Numbered from the stretch's first letter, positions 8,629 to 16,370 are shown. The stretch: 33,003 nucleotides of DNA from Casp-actino8 sp001510455 (GCA_027592035.1 JAQCIK010000023.1:1-33003), one strand, 5' to 3'. Program-made: numbers and translations. Notes: generated from the letters alone by a model not told the origin.

Positions 8629-8873
8629 GACGAGACCTTCTCGACGTGGATGCTCACGTGAGTCGCACCGTGGGCGTAGGCGGCCGACACGAGTGCCGAC
8701 ACCGAAGCCGCCGCAAGCTCGGCCGATGCCTGGAACGAGGTGCCGAAGGGGCCGAAGTCGACGTCGGGGCCGAGGGCGCGAACGGCGTCGAGAGCAGCGG
8801 TGACATGCGGGCCCGGCTGACCCTCCACGAACGGCTCGATCGTGAACTCGACCCTCAACACCCCAACCACCAT
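8625..8873 (-). CDS. Small thiamine/HMP-binding-type protein (YkoF/MTH1187-like)
   Basis: An 82-residue single-domain protein with the ferredoxin-like pattern of thiamine-binding YkoF/MTH1187 relatives: RVEFTIEPFVEGQPGPHV, the GPFGTSFQA turn and a closing strand THVSIHVEKV. These proteins bind thiamine or its hydroxymethylpyrimidine moiety in the cytoplasm; the ligand here is inferred. The start is uncertain. The ATG at 8873 directly abuts a 64-nt hairpin and has no good ribosome-binding site. A GTG at 8861 begins closer to the homologous part (MLRVEF) and has a TATGGT box 7 nt upstream (8869-8874), fitting a leaderless start; that would give 78 residues. Stop overlaps the regulator start. 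Confidence 0.7.
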   Translation of the reverse strand: MVVGVLRVEFTIEPFVEGQPGPHVTAALDAVRALGPDVDFGPFGTSFQASAELAAASVSALVSAAYAHGATHVSIHVEKVSS

Positions 8874-8874
8874 A
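8869..8874 (-). promoter_or_regulatory. Possible leaderless -10 box inside the annotated start of the thiamine-binding gene
   Basis: TATGGT on the minus strand lies 7 nt before an in-frame GTG at 8861. If used, the ATG at 8873 is not the start and the adjoining 64-nt hairpin would occupy the upstream promoter region rather than the leader. Sequence match only. Confidence 0.3.
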
Positions 8875-8937
8875 ATTCGCCCACTCTGAAGCGTTCCGTA
8901 CCGCCAGGGTGAACCTGCGCTACAGAGTGGGCGAATT
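8874..8937. repeat. 64-nt hairpin with perfect 15-bp inverted arms filling an intergenic gap
   Basis: Left arm 8874-8888 reads AATTCGCCCACTCTG and right arm 8923-8937 is its exact reverse complement. After one A/A mismatch the pairing continues for 4 bp (8890-8893 with 8918-8921). The central part can form further short stems (GTTC with GAAC at 8893-8896/8911-8914, and ACC with GGT at 8900-8902/8908-8910), so nearly the whole element folds on itself. It fills precisely the space between the Nudix stop codon and the ATG of the thiamine-binding gene. There is no T-run after it on the minus strand. It may be a terminator/attenuator, a REP-like or miniature inverted-repeat element, or an operator; not a TPP riboswitch by sequence. 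Confidence 0.9.
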
Positions 8938-9453
8938 TCACCAGTTTTGGAGGAGGGGGAGAAGGAGGTCCAGGGAGTCGGGGAGGAAGCGCTCCTCGAG
9001 CCGCAGACTCTCGAATTCGGCTCTCGTCACCCACCAGGCCTCGCTCACCTCACCGTCCGAGAAGACGAACGGTCCTGGTGTCGTGACCTGGAAGCAACGC
9101 CCCATGAGTGACACCACGTCGTCGTCGAACGCTTGGGCCACACCACCGTCGAGAGCGACCACGACCGTCCCCGACACCCCCACTTCTTCGGCGAGTTCGC
9201 GCTCGGCGGCTCGGTCGTACGACTCTCCGGCCGAGACCACTCCCCCGACGGCGATGTCGAGCCAGCCCGGCCAGACGTCCTTGGTGAGAGCCCGACGGTG
9301 AACGAGCAACCGATCGTTTCCGTCGCTGATCGCTACGAACACCGCCCGATGACGCAGGCGATCACGGCGCATCTCGGCCCGAGGTACCGAACGTAGGACC
9401 TGGTCGTGTTCGTCGACCACGTCCACCATTTCGTCGACCCTTTCGTCCACCAT
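8938..9453 (-). CDS. Nudix hydrolase, YfcD/IPP-isomerase-like
   Basis: A 171-residue Nudix-fold hydrolase that cleaves a nucleoside diphosphate linked to another moiety. The Nudix box is complete: GGVVSAGESYDRAAERELAE followed by EVGV (G-x5-E-x7-REL-x-EE-x-G-V). The N-terminal VVDEHDQVLRSVPR and HRAVFVAI, and the VHRRALTKDVWPGWLD stretch before the box, are characteristic of the YfcD subgroup related to IPP isomerase. Substrate unknown. The ATG at 9453 is chosen because homology starts a few residues later and the frame upstream overlaps the divergent M20 gene. It is separated from that gene by only 35 nt and ends at the 64-nt hairpin. Confidence 0.9.
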   Translation of the reverse strand: MVDERVDEMVDVVDEHDQVLRSVPRAEMRRDRLRHRAVFVAISDGNDRLLVHRRALTKDVWPGWLDIAVGGVVSAGESYDRAAERELAEEVGVSGTVVVALDGGVAQAFDDDVVSLMGRCFQVTTPGPFVFSDGEVSEAWWVTRAEFESLRLEERFLPDSLDLLLPLLQNW

Positions 9454-9476
9454 CGAACCACTCTTCCACGCACGTC

Positions 9477-9482
9477 TAGGGT
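9477..9482 (+). promoter_or_regulatory. Leaderless -10 box for M20D amidohydrolase
   Basis: TAGGGT ends 6 nt before the ATG at 9489. The divergent gap is only 35 nt, so a conventional promoter plus leader would not fit; transcription beginning at the start codon is the simplest reading. Confidence 0.45.
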
Positions 9483-9488
9483 GACGCC

Positions 9489-10718
9489 ATGAGCGAACCC
9501 GAGGTCCTGTCCCGACTCGCCGAGGAGGCACTCGACCACCAGAGCGGCGCCGTCGCACTCCGACGCACTCTTCACGAATGGCCCGAGATCGGCAATCACC
9601 TTCCGGTCACTCGCAACAACGTGCTCGAGGCACTTGAAGGTCTCCCGCTCGGCATCACCCTTCACGAGACCACGTCCGGTGTCGCCGCCACGCTCGAAGG
9701 GGATCACCCCGGTCCGACCATGCTGCTTCGAGGAGACATGGACGCCCTCCCCATGCCCGAAGACACCGGGCTCGACTTCGCATCACGCGTCGACGGAGCG
9801 ATGCACGCCTGCGGTCACGACACCCATGTCGCGATGCTGGTGGGCGCAGCACGATTGCTCGCGCAACACCGATCCGACATTCACGGACGGGTGCTCTTCA
9901 TGTTCCAACCCGGAGAAGAGGGTCACCACGGTGCACAGCACATGATCGACGAAGGGTTGTTCGATCTCGCTCCACTGACGTCGGGAATCGACTCTCCGAT
10001 CACCGGTGCTTTCGCCATCCACACCACTTCGTCACTTCCCACCGGATTCGTCAGTTCGCGCGGTGGTCCTCTCATGGCATCGAGCGACTCCTTTTCGATT
10101 CGTCTGGTCGGAAAGGGTGGCCACGGGAGCGAGCCCTTCCGCGCTCTCGATCCAGTTCCTGCTGCCTGTGAGTTGGTCCAGGCACTGCAGTCGATGATCA
10201 CGCGCCGAATCAACGTGTTCAATCCCTCGGTTCTCTCGGTGACTCAACTGCGTGCTGGAACCGCCTTCAACGTCATTCCGGAAGTGGCCGAGATCGGTGG
10301 AACGATTCGAGCGATCAGTGAGACGACTCGAAGCGCCGTCCACGACGGAATCAAGAGAGTTGCCGAAGGAATCGCCAAAGCCCACGATCTACAGGTCGAG
10401 ATCGATCTCCACATCGGCTACGACGTCACCGTCAACGATCACGACTACGCGTCGATAGCCGCCGGACTCGTGCGCGACGTCGTGGGTCACGATCGGTTCA
10501 TCGAACTACCCAATCCGGTGATGGGCGCCGAGGACTTCGGAGTCGTTCTCGAACGAATCCCGGGCGCCATGGTGTTCCTGGGTGCGACTCCCCACGACCG
10601 CAATCCAGCCGCCGCCGCACCGAATCATTCGAATCGCGTCTTCTACGACGAAGATGCCATGTCGACGGGCATCGCCCTCTATAGCGCCGCGGCGCTACGA
10701 CATCTGCAACCGGCCTGA
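9489..10718 (+). CDS. M20D-family amidohydrolase
   Basis: Zinc-dependent aminoacylase/amidohydrolase of subfamily M20D (hippurate, N-acetyl-diaminopimelate or indole-acetyl-amino-acid hydrolase relatives), cytoplasmic, 409 residues. Seen: LRGDMDALPMPEDTG (80-94), HACGHDTHVAML (106-117) with ligand Cys108 and His110, QPGEEGHHGAQ (140-150) with Glu143/Glu144, a dimerisation domain (about 190-305, with GKGGHGSEPF) and MGAEDFGVVLERIPG near the C-terminus. All expected catalytic motifs are present. The N-acyl substrate cannot be told. The start has a TAGGGT box 6 nt upstream and fits leaderless expression. It is convergent with the SDR gene, 17 nt apart. Confidence 0.93.
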   Translation: MSEPEVLSRLAEEALDHQSGAVALRRTLHEWPEIGNHLPVTRNNVLEALEGLPLGITLHETTSGVAATLEGDHPGPTMLLRGDMDALPMPEDTGLDFASRVDGAMHACGHDTHVAMLVGAARLLAQHRSDIHGRVLFMFQPGEEGHHGAQHMIDEGLFDLAPLTSGIDSPITGAFAIHTTSSLPTGFVSSRGGPLMASSDSFSIRLVGKGGHGSEPFRALDPVPAACELVQALQSMITRRINVFNPSVLSVTQLRAGTAFNVIPEVAEIGGTIRAISETTRSAVHDGIKRVAEGIAKAHDLQVEIDLHIGYDVTVNDHDYASIAAGLVRDVVGHDRFIELPNPVMGAEDFGVVLERIPGAMVFLGATPHDRNPAAAAPNHSNRVFYDEDAMSTGIALYSAAALRHLQPA

Positions 10719-10735
10719 CGACCAACGACGCCCGA

Positions 10736-11575
10736 TCAAGCCGGGCCGGCTGGATACCTCTGGTCGCCGAGCACCATTTCCATGGCCGGCTCGATGTTCG
10801 GACCGCGACGCAGATGATGACCCCCGTCGATGCTGATGCACGTACCGGTGATCCATGAACTTTCCGGACCGAGCAGAAAGCGCACGAGTTGTCCGATGTC
10901 CTCGGTGGTTCCCACACGCCCGAGGGGCATCTGTTGCATGTAGTCCTCGACGATGGTGTCGAGGCTCATGAGTCCTTCGGTCGCATCGGTGGGGACCAGA
11001 CCCGGTCGCACCGCATTGGCGCGAATGTTGCGACAACCCAGTTCGTCGGCCGTCTGCCGAACGAGCATCTCGAGACCCGCCTTCGACACGTCGTAAGGAG
11101 TCATGAACCGATGTGTCGCAACTCCGGCGATCGACGAAATGGCGACGATCGAACCCCCACCGTTGGCCGAAAGGATCGGTACCGAATGCTTGATGGTGAG
11201 AAATGCCCCCGTGAGGTTGGTACGAAGGATCCCCTCCCAGTCGTCGAGTGAGGTCAGGTGAATCGGACCACCGGTGCCGAATCCGGCGTTGGCCACAACC
11301 ATCGAGAGCCGGCCGGCCTCCTCCGCCGCTGCACACGTCTCGGCGACACTCGTCTCCGACGTGACGTCACACGCCTGCACGTGGACGACCGCGTCTCCCG
11401 AAGCGACAGCGCGGAGTTCATCGGCCGCCGACTTCAGACGATCGACGTTGCGCGCCGCCAACATCACACTCGCGCCATCGCGTACGAGTTCCCGGGCGCA
11501 CCCGAGTCCGATGCCGGATCCACCTCCGGTCACGAGAGCGAGTTGGCCGGCGAGAGGATTGTCGGGTCGCGTCAT
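10736..11575 (-). CDS. Short-chain dehydrogenase/reductase
   Basis: Classical SDR oxidoreductase, 279 residues. Cofactor motif TGGGSGIG (16-23), NAG at 96-98, catalytic Ser148-Tyr161-Lys165 with the usual 13-residue Ser-Tyr spacing, and the C-terminal RFLLGPESSWITGTCISIDGG typical of FabG-like members. A C-terminal extension of about 25 residues follows. The ATG at 11575 is chosen because the Rossmann fold begins 10 residues later; the open frame upstream runs through the neighbouring cyclase gene and is spurious. It lies 28 nt downstream of the cyclase-family gene on the same strand, likely one transcript, which together with the CoA transferase suggests a catabolic route with an acyl-CoA step. 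Alcohol substrate unknown. Confidence 0.92.
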   Translation of the reverse strand: MTRPDNPLAGQLALVTGGGSGIGLGCARELVRDGASVMLAARNVDRLKSAADELRAVASGDAVVHVQACDVTSETSVAETCAAAEEAGRLSMVVANAGFGTGGPIHLTSLDDWEGILRTNLTGAFLTIKHSVPILSANGGGSIVAISSIAGVATHRFMTPYDVSKAGLEMLVRQTADELGCRNIRANAVRPGLVPTDATEGLMSLDTIVEDYMQQMPLGRVGTTEDIGQLVRFLLGPESSWITGTCISIDGGHHLRRGPNIEPAMEMVLGDQRYPAGPA

Positions 11576-11603
11576 GAAGCGATCCTGCCACACCGATCGA
11601 TGA

Positions 11604-12620
11604 TCACACGATGGCGAGAGCGTTGGGAGGACTCGCCACACCACGAGGGAGGTTGAGAGGAGCCGAGACGAAGAAACTTTCGTAGCGTCCGGTCGCCGCG
11701 CAATGGGACGCGAGGGCATCGAGATTCCACATCTCACCGAGAGGAATCCCGAGCATCGGGAGAAGCAGTGTGTGCGTGAAGATCTCGTGGAGTCGCGCGC
11801 GGTCGGATCGCACGGCTGCTTCGTGCTCGGGTGAACTGACCGCTCCCGGCGGCCACACCTCGACCGCAGGGTTGTCGCACCCGACGGCCGCGACGTGCAG
11901 ATTCCAGAGCGTCCGGGCCAACTCCTCACCCGGACGCAGACCCGGTGTTCGCAACGAGTCGATCCCGGCGATTCGGCGACGAACGTCGGCACTCTGACTC
12001 TCGTACCATTCGATCCACCCGAATCGGAGCAGGAGGACGTCACCCTCCTGAAGACTCGTTCCCTGAGCCGTCAGACATTCGATGATCTCGTGAGGGTCGA
12101 TCGGATCGGCGTCGTCGCAACGAATCGGACGACCGATGAACGCCCGCCAGCGACCCAGATCCGCCAGAACTGCACGACCGACGATGCCCCGCCCGGCCCA
12201 ATGGTCGATTCCGTGCTCGTGATCGTCGACACCACCGAAATGACCCGTCCCCTCCACATCGGCCGCAGTCGCCGCCGCATGATTTCGGATGTGGCGGAAT
12301 CCGTCCCACTGACTACTCGACTGTGTGTTCCAGTCGTGAAGAACGTCGTCATGACTCGTACTCGTCTCACCGCCGGTCACCTCGTGGCGAAAAGGCTGAC
12401 GTCCGAACAGAGGTGGGTCGGGAAGACCCATGCTCCAATTCAGAGCGAACACCTTTCCCTCCCGCACCAGACCGGCTGCCTCCACCACTCGTTCGGGGGT
12501 GAGCATGTTGAGGCACCCGAACAACGGGCCGTCGGCTCCTGACCACACGTCCCAACTCACCGGAAGACCGGCCCGTACGGGGAGTTCGTCGTAGTCGGGA
12601 AGAGACGAGTGAGTCGACAT
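11604..12620 (-). CDS. Cyclase-family (kynurenine-formamidase-like) metal hydrolase
   Basis: A 338-residue member of the PF04199-type cyclase family, metal-dependent hydrolases related to bacterial kynurenine formamidase. Seen: SSSQWDGFRHIRNH near residues 100-113, the long-form variant of the H-x-G-T-H-x-D metal motif as found in larger cyclase homologues; HGIDHWAGRGIVGRAVLADLG; EGDVLLLRFGW; and AVGCDNPAVEVWP. These fit hydrolysis of a cyclic or amide substrate, unidentified here. The start at 12620 is supported by a TACGGT box 6 nt upstream, fitting leaderless expression. Divergent from the CoA transferase across 70 nt and followed by the SDR. Confidence 0.85.
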   Translation of the reverse strand: MSTHSSLPDYDELPVRAGLPVSWDVWSGADGPLFGCLNMLTPERVVEAAGLVREGKVFALNWSMGLPDPPLFGRQPFRHEVTGGETSTSHDDVLHDWNTQSSSQWDGFRHIRNHAAATAADVEGTGHFGGVDDHEHGIDHWAGRGIVGRAVLADLGRWRAFIGRPIRCDDADPIDPHEIIECLTAQGTSLQEGDVLLLRFGWIEWYESQSADVRRRIAGIDSLRTPGLRPGEELARTLWNLHVAAVGCDNPAVEVWPPGAVSSPEHEAAVRSDRARLHEIFTHTLLLPMLGIPLGEMWNLDALASHCAATGRYESFFVSAPLNLPRGVASPPNALAIV

Positions 12621-12626
12621 GCCTCG

Positions 12627-12632
12627 ACCGTA
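12627..12632 (-). promoter_or_regulatory. Leaderless -10 box for the cyclase-family gene
   Basis: TACGGT on the minus strand, ending 6 nt before the ATG at 12620, in the 70-nt divergent region shared with the CoA transferase. Fits the TAnnnT spacing seen at several starts in this window. Confidence 0.45.
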
Positions 12633-12690
12633 CAACCATGTCGGCGGCACCGATTCCACCATCGCTCGTCCGAACCGGCATCATGGCGAC

Positions 12691-13923
12691 ATGTCGTCCA
12701 CGTCGAGTGATCGTTCGCCACTCGCAGGTGTTCGCGTCCTCGATCTCACGAGGGTGCTGGCCGGACCACATTGCGGACGCATGCTCGTCGATCTCGGAGC
12801 CGACGTCGTGAAGATCGAACCCCCCGACGGCGATCTGACTCGCTTCTCCAGCCCTCGCGTCGGATCTCTCGCCACCTATTTCGTTCAGCAGAACTCGGGC
12901 AAGAGATGTATGAGCATCGATCTGGCGACACCGACAGGGGCCGACCTGTTGATCCGTCTGGCCGAGGTGAGTGATGTGGTCGTCGAGAACTATCGAGCCG
13001 GGGTCATGGACCGCCTGGGTCTCGGACCGGAGGTGTTACGAGCTCGAAATCCTCGCCTCGTCTACGCGTCGATCTCGGGATACGGAGCCGACGGACCCTG
13101 GATGCATCGCCGTGCCTACGCCACCGTGATCGGTGCCGAGAGCGGATTCACACGGATGCAGGGTGAGTCGAGCGGTCACTTCGTGAATGATCCGTGGTCA
13201 CATGCCGATACCTACACGGCTCTCGAGACGACCACGGCGATTCTGGCCGCACTCCTACGCCGGGAAAGGACCGGAAAAGGAGACCGGATCGACGTCTCGA
13301 TGGCCGAGACGATGCTCTACGTGAACGAACACGCCCATGATCAATTGTTCGACGGACCGATCGATCCACAGTGGATTCGTTCGTTTCGCCCGGGCGACTA
13401 TCCGATCCTGTCGGTTGCCGACGGCACCGTCGTCGTGATCAGCGGACATCCCGCCGAACGCGGAACCTTCGAAATCATGGTGAAAGCGATGAATCGTCCT
13501 CACCTTCTCGATGATCCACGGTTCGTCGAAGTCAGCACGCGACTCGCCAACTTCGACTCACTTCGCGCCGAGATGATCGACTGGGCACGAAGTGTTCCCG
13601 ATGCCCCCACTTTCGAAGAGATCTGTGCTGCCCTCGGACTCGCCGTCGGAGTCGTACGATCCACTCGCGAACTCGCCGAATCGTCGTGGGCCGAAGCCAG
13701 GGACGCAATCACCGAAGTACCCGATCGTGTCGGAGGATTCGTTCGCGTTCCGCGTCCACCATGGCACTTCACCGATGCCGAACTCGGTGACATGGGCTCA
13801 CCCCGTTATCGAGGCGAGGACAATCGAGAGGTCCTGAAGGAATTTCTCGACCTGTCCGATGACGAAGTCGACGATCTCGAGCGACGTGACGTTCTGTCGA
13901 GCCGCCTACCGCGCCCCAGCTGA
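12691..13923 (+). CDS. CaiB/BaiF-type (class III) CoA transferase
   Basis: Family III CoA transferase, 410 residues, moving CoA between carboxylic acids in the cytoplasm. Seen: PLAGVRVLDLTRVLAGPHCGR near the N-terminus (9-30), LGADVVKIEPPDGD (35-48), NSGKRCMSIDL (68-78), VVENYRAGVMDRLGLG, and the region HADTYTALETTTAILAALLR where Asp173 corresponds in position to the catalytic aspartate (Asp169 of formyl-CoA transferase). The ATG at 12691 matches the family N-terminus; the earlier in-frame start at 12619 would overlap the divergent cyclase gene start. Acids used are unknown; formation of the CoA ester of a degradation intermediate is likely from context. Confidence 0.93.
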   Translation: MSSTSSDRSPLAGVRVLDLTRVLAGPHCGRMLVDLGADVVKIEPPDGDLTRFSSPRVGSLATYFVQQNSGKRCMSIDLATPTGADLLIRLAEVSDVVVENYRAGVMDRLGLGPEVLRARNPRLVYASISGYGADGPWMHRRAYATVIGAESGFTRMQGESSGHFVNDPWSHADTYTALETTTAILAALLRRERTGKGDRIDVSMAETMLYVNEHAHDQLFDGPIDPQWIRSFRPGDYPILSVADGTVVVISGHPAERGTFEIMVKAMNRPHLLDDPRFVEVSTRLANFDSLRAEMIDWARSVPDAPTFEEICAALGLAVGVVRSTRELAESSWAEARDAITEVPDRVGGFVRVPRPPWHFTDAELGDMGSPRYRGEDNREVLKEFLDLSDDEVDDLERRDVLSSRLPRPS

Positions 13924-13926
13924 TGG

Positions 13927-14574
13927 TCAGCGCTCGATGGGGATCGGTCGATCGAGCACCGTCGTTCCCATGAAACGAACCACCGGGGGCAGAGTGCGCG
14001 CCAGAACCGGGCCAGCCAGCACCACGAAGACCACCGTCCCCACTCCGACCTGACCACCCAGCGCGGCGCCGATCCCGAGAATCAGCGCTTCGATTCCCCA
14101 GCGCGACATCTGAACCGACGCACCGCGATCGGTCAGAGCGAGCATCAGAAGTTCGATCGGACCGGTGCCGAGCATGGTCGAGACACCCACGGTGATGCCG
14201 AGGTAGATGATCGAGAGTCCGATTACGAACATCACGATCCGCCAGACCATCGAGTCGGTCTCCGACAACAGTCCCAACGACACGTTGACCGAGAGTCCGA
14301 CCACGAACGTTCCCCACAGCGTCCCCCATTGAGGACGACGGCCCATGATCCACGCCACCGAAGTGATCACAGCGCCCGAGATCCAACCCATGGTTCCGAC
14401 ACCGATCCCGAGTCGATCGGCACCGCCGGTACTCAGCACATCGGCCGGGGCCACACCGAGATCGGCCGTCACCATCAGGGCGATACCGACACCCACCGAA
14501 GCCACGGCGACGAAAAGGGACACGGCGCGAAAAGCGACGGTTCGCGCGACGATCGGGGGACTCGTCATGTTCAC
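13927..14574 (-). CDS. YczE/YyaS/YitT-type integral membrane protein
   Basis: A 215-residue protein with about five hydrophobic segments, for example SLFVAVASVGVGIALMV, GWISGAVITSVAWIMG, IVMFVIGLSIIYLGITVGV and VGVGTVVFVVLAGPVL. The N-terminal ADLGVAPADVLSTGGADRLG and the internal LGTGPIELLMLALTDRG repeat the signature half-motif of the YczE-type family, which suggests an internal duplication. Function of the family is unproven. The GTG at 14574 is preferred over the ATG two codons later because a TAGGGT box ends exactly 6 nt before it. It is convergent with the CoA transferase, 3 nt between stops. Confidence 0.8.
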   Translation of the reverse strand: MNMTSPPIVARTVAFRAVSLFVAVASVGVGIALMVTADLGVAPADVLSTGGADRLGIGVGTMGWISGAVITSVAWIMGRRPQWGTLWGTFVVGLSVNVSLGLLSETDSMVWRIVMFVIGLSIIYLGITVGVSTMLGTGPIELLMLALTDRGASVQMSRWGIEALILGIGAALGGQVGVGTVVFVVLAGPVLARTLPPVVRFMGTTVLDRPIPIER

Positions 14575-14580
14575 TTGGCC

Positions 14581-14586
14581 ACCCTA
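14581..14586 (-). promoter_or_regulatory. Leaderless -10 box deciding a GTG start
   Basis: TAGGGT on the minus strand, 6 nt before the GTG at 14574. No ribosome-binding site precedes either candidate start, so the box favours GTG over the ATG at 14568. Confidence 0.45.
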
Positions 14587-14602
14587 GAGGGCGACGCGGG
14601 AC

Positions 14603-15367
14603 TCAGATCTTCTTCGGTGGGCGAGGAATGAACGGGCTCGTGCGGGCGATGTACTGCTCGTAGCCCTCACGACGCTTGCGAAGCGACCGCTCGAGGAGGG
14701 TCACGCCCGAGACTCGACGCAGAAGAACGGTCATCACGACGGCTCCGAGCAGGCCCCAGGCTCCACTGCCGGTTTCGGCGGCCACCAGAGCCAGACCCCA
14801 CCACACGCACGCGTCACCGAAGTAATTGGGGTGTCTGGTGAATCGCCACAAGCCACGATCCATCACTTTCCCGGCCGATGTCGGATCGGCCTTGAACCGT
14901 GACAACTGCGCGTCACCGACGACCTCGAAGAACAAACCGACGAGATACACGGCGATTCCCACATAGGCGAGAACACCCACTGTCGGCGTCGCATCGTCCT
15001 GGCCCAACTGCACACCGAGACTCACGATCCACATGAGCGTCCCTTGCAGACCGAACACGGTCACGAGGCTGATGATCGGGAAGCGGTGTCCCCAGTGCTT
15101 GCGCATGGCGCGGTAGCGATAGTCCTCTCCGTGGCCGGTGTTGCGCCAGAAGAGATAACCGCCGAGGCGGACACCCCACACACTCGTCATGATCGTGAGC
15201 AGCCACTGACGGGTGTCGTCACCGTCACCGACGGCACGAGCAACCCACGCAACCACGACGAAACCGAGTCCCCACACGATGTCGACGATCGACGCATTCT
15301 TGATCAGAACGCTCAAGACCCACGTCGACACCATCAGGACGGCAATGGCCACTGCGGACCACAACAT
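14603..15367 (-). CDS. DUF1295 membrane protein (steroid 5-alpha-reductase/ICMT-like), copy A
   Basis: A 254-residue integral membrane enzyme of the DUF1295 family, related to steroid 5-alpha-reductases and isoprenylcysteine methyltransferases. About six to seven membrane segments; conserved C-terminal block DRGLWRFTRHPNYFGD followed by ERSLRKRREGYEQYIARTS, plus the N-terminal IVDIVWGLGFV and RLGGYLFWRNTGHGEDYRY. Membrane-embedded reduction or methylation of a lipid is the family expectation; the substrate is unknown. The ATG at 15367 lies 4 nt after the acyltransferase stop with GGTGGG upstream; an earlier start at 15394 would overlap that gene. Same transcript as the acyltransferase is likely. 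Confidence 0.85.
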   Translation of the reverse strand: MLWSAVAIAVLMVSTWVLSVLIKNASIVDIVWGLGFVVVAWVARAVGDGDDTRQWLLTIMTSVWGVRLGGYLFWRNTGHGEDYRYRAMRKHWGHRFPIISLVTVFGLQGTLMWIVSLGVQLGQDDATPTVGVLAYVGIAVYLVGLFFEVVGDAQLSRFKADPTSAGKVMDRGLWRFTRHPNYFGDACVWWGLALVAAETGSGAWGLLGAVVMTVLLRRVSGVTLLERSLRKRREGYEQYIARTSPFIPRPPKKI

Positions 15368-15371
15368 CACG

Positions 15372-16364
15372 TCACCCACCGGAATTCCTCTCACTCAGAG
15401 CCAGGTCGACCTCTCGGTCCATACGCAGCCACTCGGAATCGATCCACTGCACGAATGCTTCCATGTCATCGACCTTCGATTGCGGAATCGTACGTCGGTC
15501 GACACGTCTCAACGAGAGTCGGATCGGAGCCACTCGACGTTCGATCGCGCGCAGGATTCCACCGAACGTGTCGAGACCCTCGAAACCGACGTGCCATGCC
15601 ATCACCACGTCGGCGGTGGGATGACCCCGCAACATCGCCGCCGCACCAGCGGTTCGTGGCGGGAGGAGATGCTTCAGATGTTGCAGGCGTTCGGCCCGCA
15701 CCGGGAACGTCGTGGCGATCCTTTGCAAAGAGCGTTCCTGCTTCTTCGGATTGGCCCGAGTGCCTTCCGGGAAGATGACACCGACCCCCTGCGCATCGAG
15801 TGGCGCCACCAGATCTTCGAGCGCTTGTAGTTCTGGCGCGCTGTCGGCTGCTTCACGATCGAGAAAGTGATTCGGGAGTCGATTACCCACCACGTCGAGG
15901 CACGGATCGATCAGTAATTCCTTCTTCAGGACGTAGCGCGGATTCAGTCGAGCCAACGATGTGGTGACGAATGCCGAAACCAGAGAGTCAGCGAGACTCG
16001 CATGTCGAGCGAACAACATGACCGGGCCGGGCCGAAGTGCGTCGACTCCTTCGACTTGCAAAGTGAGTCCCGTCGTCAACTTCAGTGCCGTCATCAGTCG
16101 CGCCGCCCACCATCGTTGGAGTGAATAGTGGATTCGATGATTTCGACGTTGGCCAGCCACCCAGAAAAGACCCGAGGCGACGACACCTGCGACTTCGATC
16201 CAGGCCCACATCACGGCGAAACACAAGAGACGAGCGGTCGGACAACGAAACTTTCTTCTCACCAGGTCGAGCACGAGGGCGATGGGCAACCAGAGCGGAA
16301 TCGAGCCCACGAGCACGACTGCGCCCAGGATCAGACCCGGAATGCTCTTCCACCTCCGCCCCAT
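15372..16364 (-). CDS. 1-acylglycerol-3-phosphate acyltransferase-like protein
   Basis: PlsC-family membrane acyltransferase, 330 residues, transferring an acyl chain to a glycerolipid or other lipid acceptor. Seen: N-terminal hydrophobic segments (about 9-30 and 45-68), the HX4D catalytic motif HASLAD (His121-Asp126), and FPEGTR (198-203), the acceptor-binding motif. Longer than typical PlsC (about 240), with an extra C-terminal region of about 110 residues after FPEGTR, as in larger actinobacterial homologues. The ATG at 16364 has a TACGAT box 6 nt upstream, fitting leaderless transcription; an upstream start at 16448 would overlap the divergent gene. It sits between two DUF1295 genes, suggesting lipid-modification work. 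Confidence 0.88.
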   Translation of the reverse strand: MGRRWKSIPGLILGAVVLVGSIPLWLPIALVLDLVRRKFRCPTARLLCFAVMWAWIEVAGVVASGLFWVAGQRRNHRIHYSLQRWWAARLMTALKLTTGLTLQVEGVDALRPGPVMLFARHASLADSLVSAFVTTSLARLNPRYVLKKELLIDPCLDVVGNRLPNHFLDREAADSAPELQALEDLVAPLDAQGVGVIFPEGTRANPKKQERSLQRIATTFPVRAERLQHLKHLLPPRTAGAAAMLRGHPTADVVMAWHVGFEGLDTFGGILRAIERRVAPIRLSLRRVDRRTIPQSKVDDMEAFVQWIDSEWLRMDREVDLALSERNSGG

Positions 16365-16370
16365 GAATGA

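Noticed and set aside
7402..8661. Long plus-strand open frame (419 codons) antisense to MscS, HAD and the HTH gene
   Set aside because: It spans three genes with good motifs on the other strand and has no family pattern of its own.
8874..8937. TPP riboswitch upstream of the thiamine-binding gene
   Set aside because: Neither strand carries the conserved CUGAGA and other THI-box elements; the element is a simple long hairpin.
10739..10751. AGCCGGGCCGGCT palindrome at the SDR/M20 convergent junction as a terminator
   Set aside because: The stem is short, lies within the SDR's last codons and lacks a T-run; too weak to call.
11576..12043. N-terminal extension of the SDR frame
   Set aside because: The extra 156 residues lie antiparallel-frame within the cyclase gene and are Arg/Ser-rich without homology; the ATG at 11575 starts the Rossmann fold.
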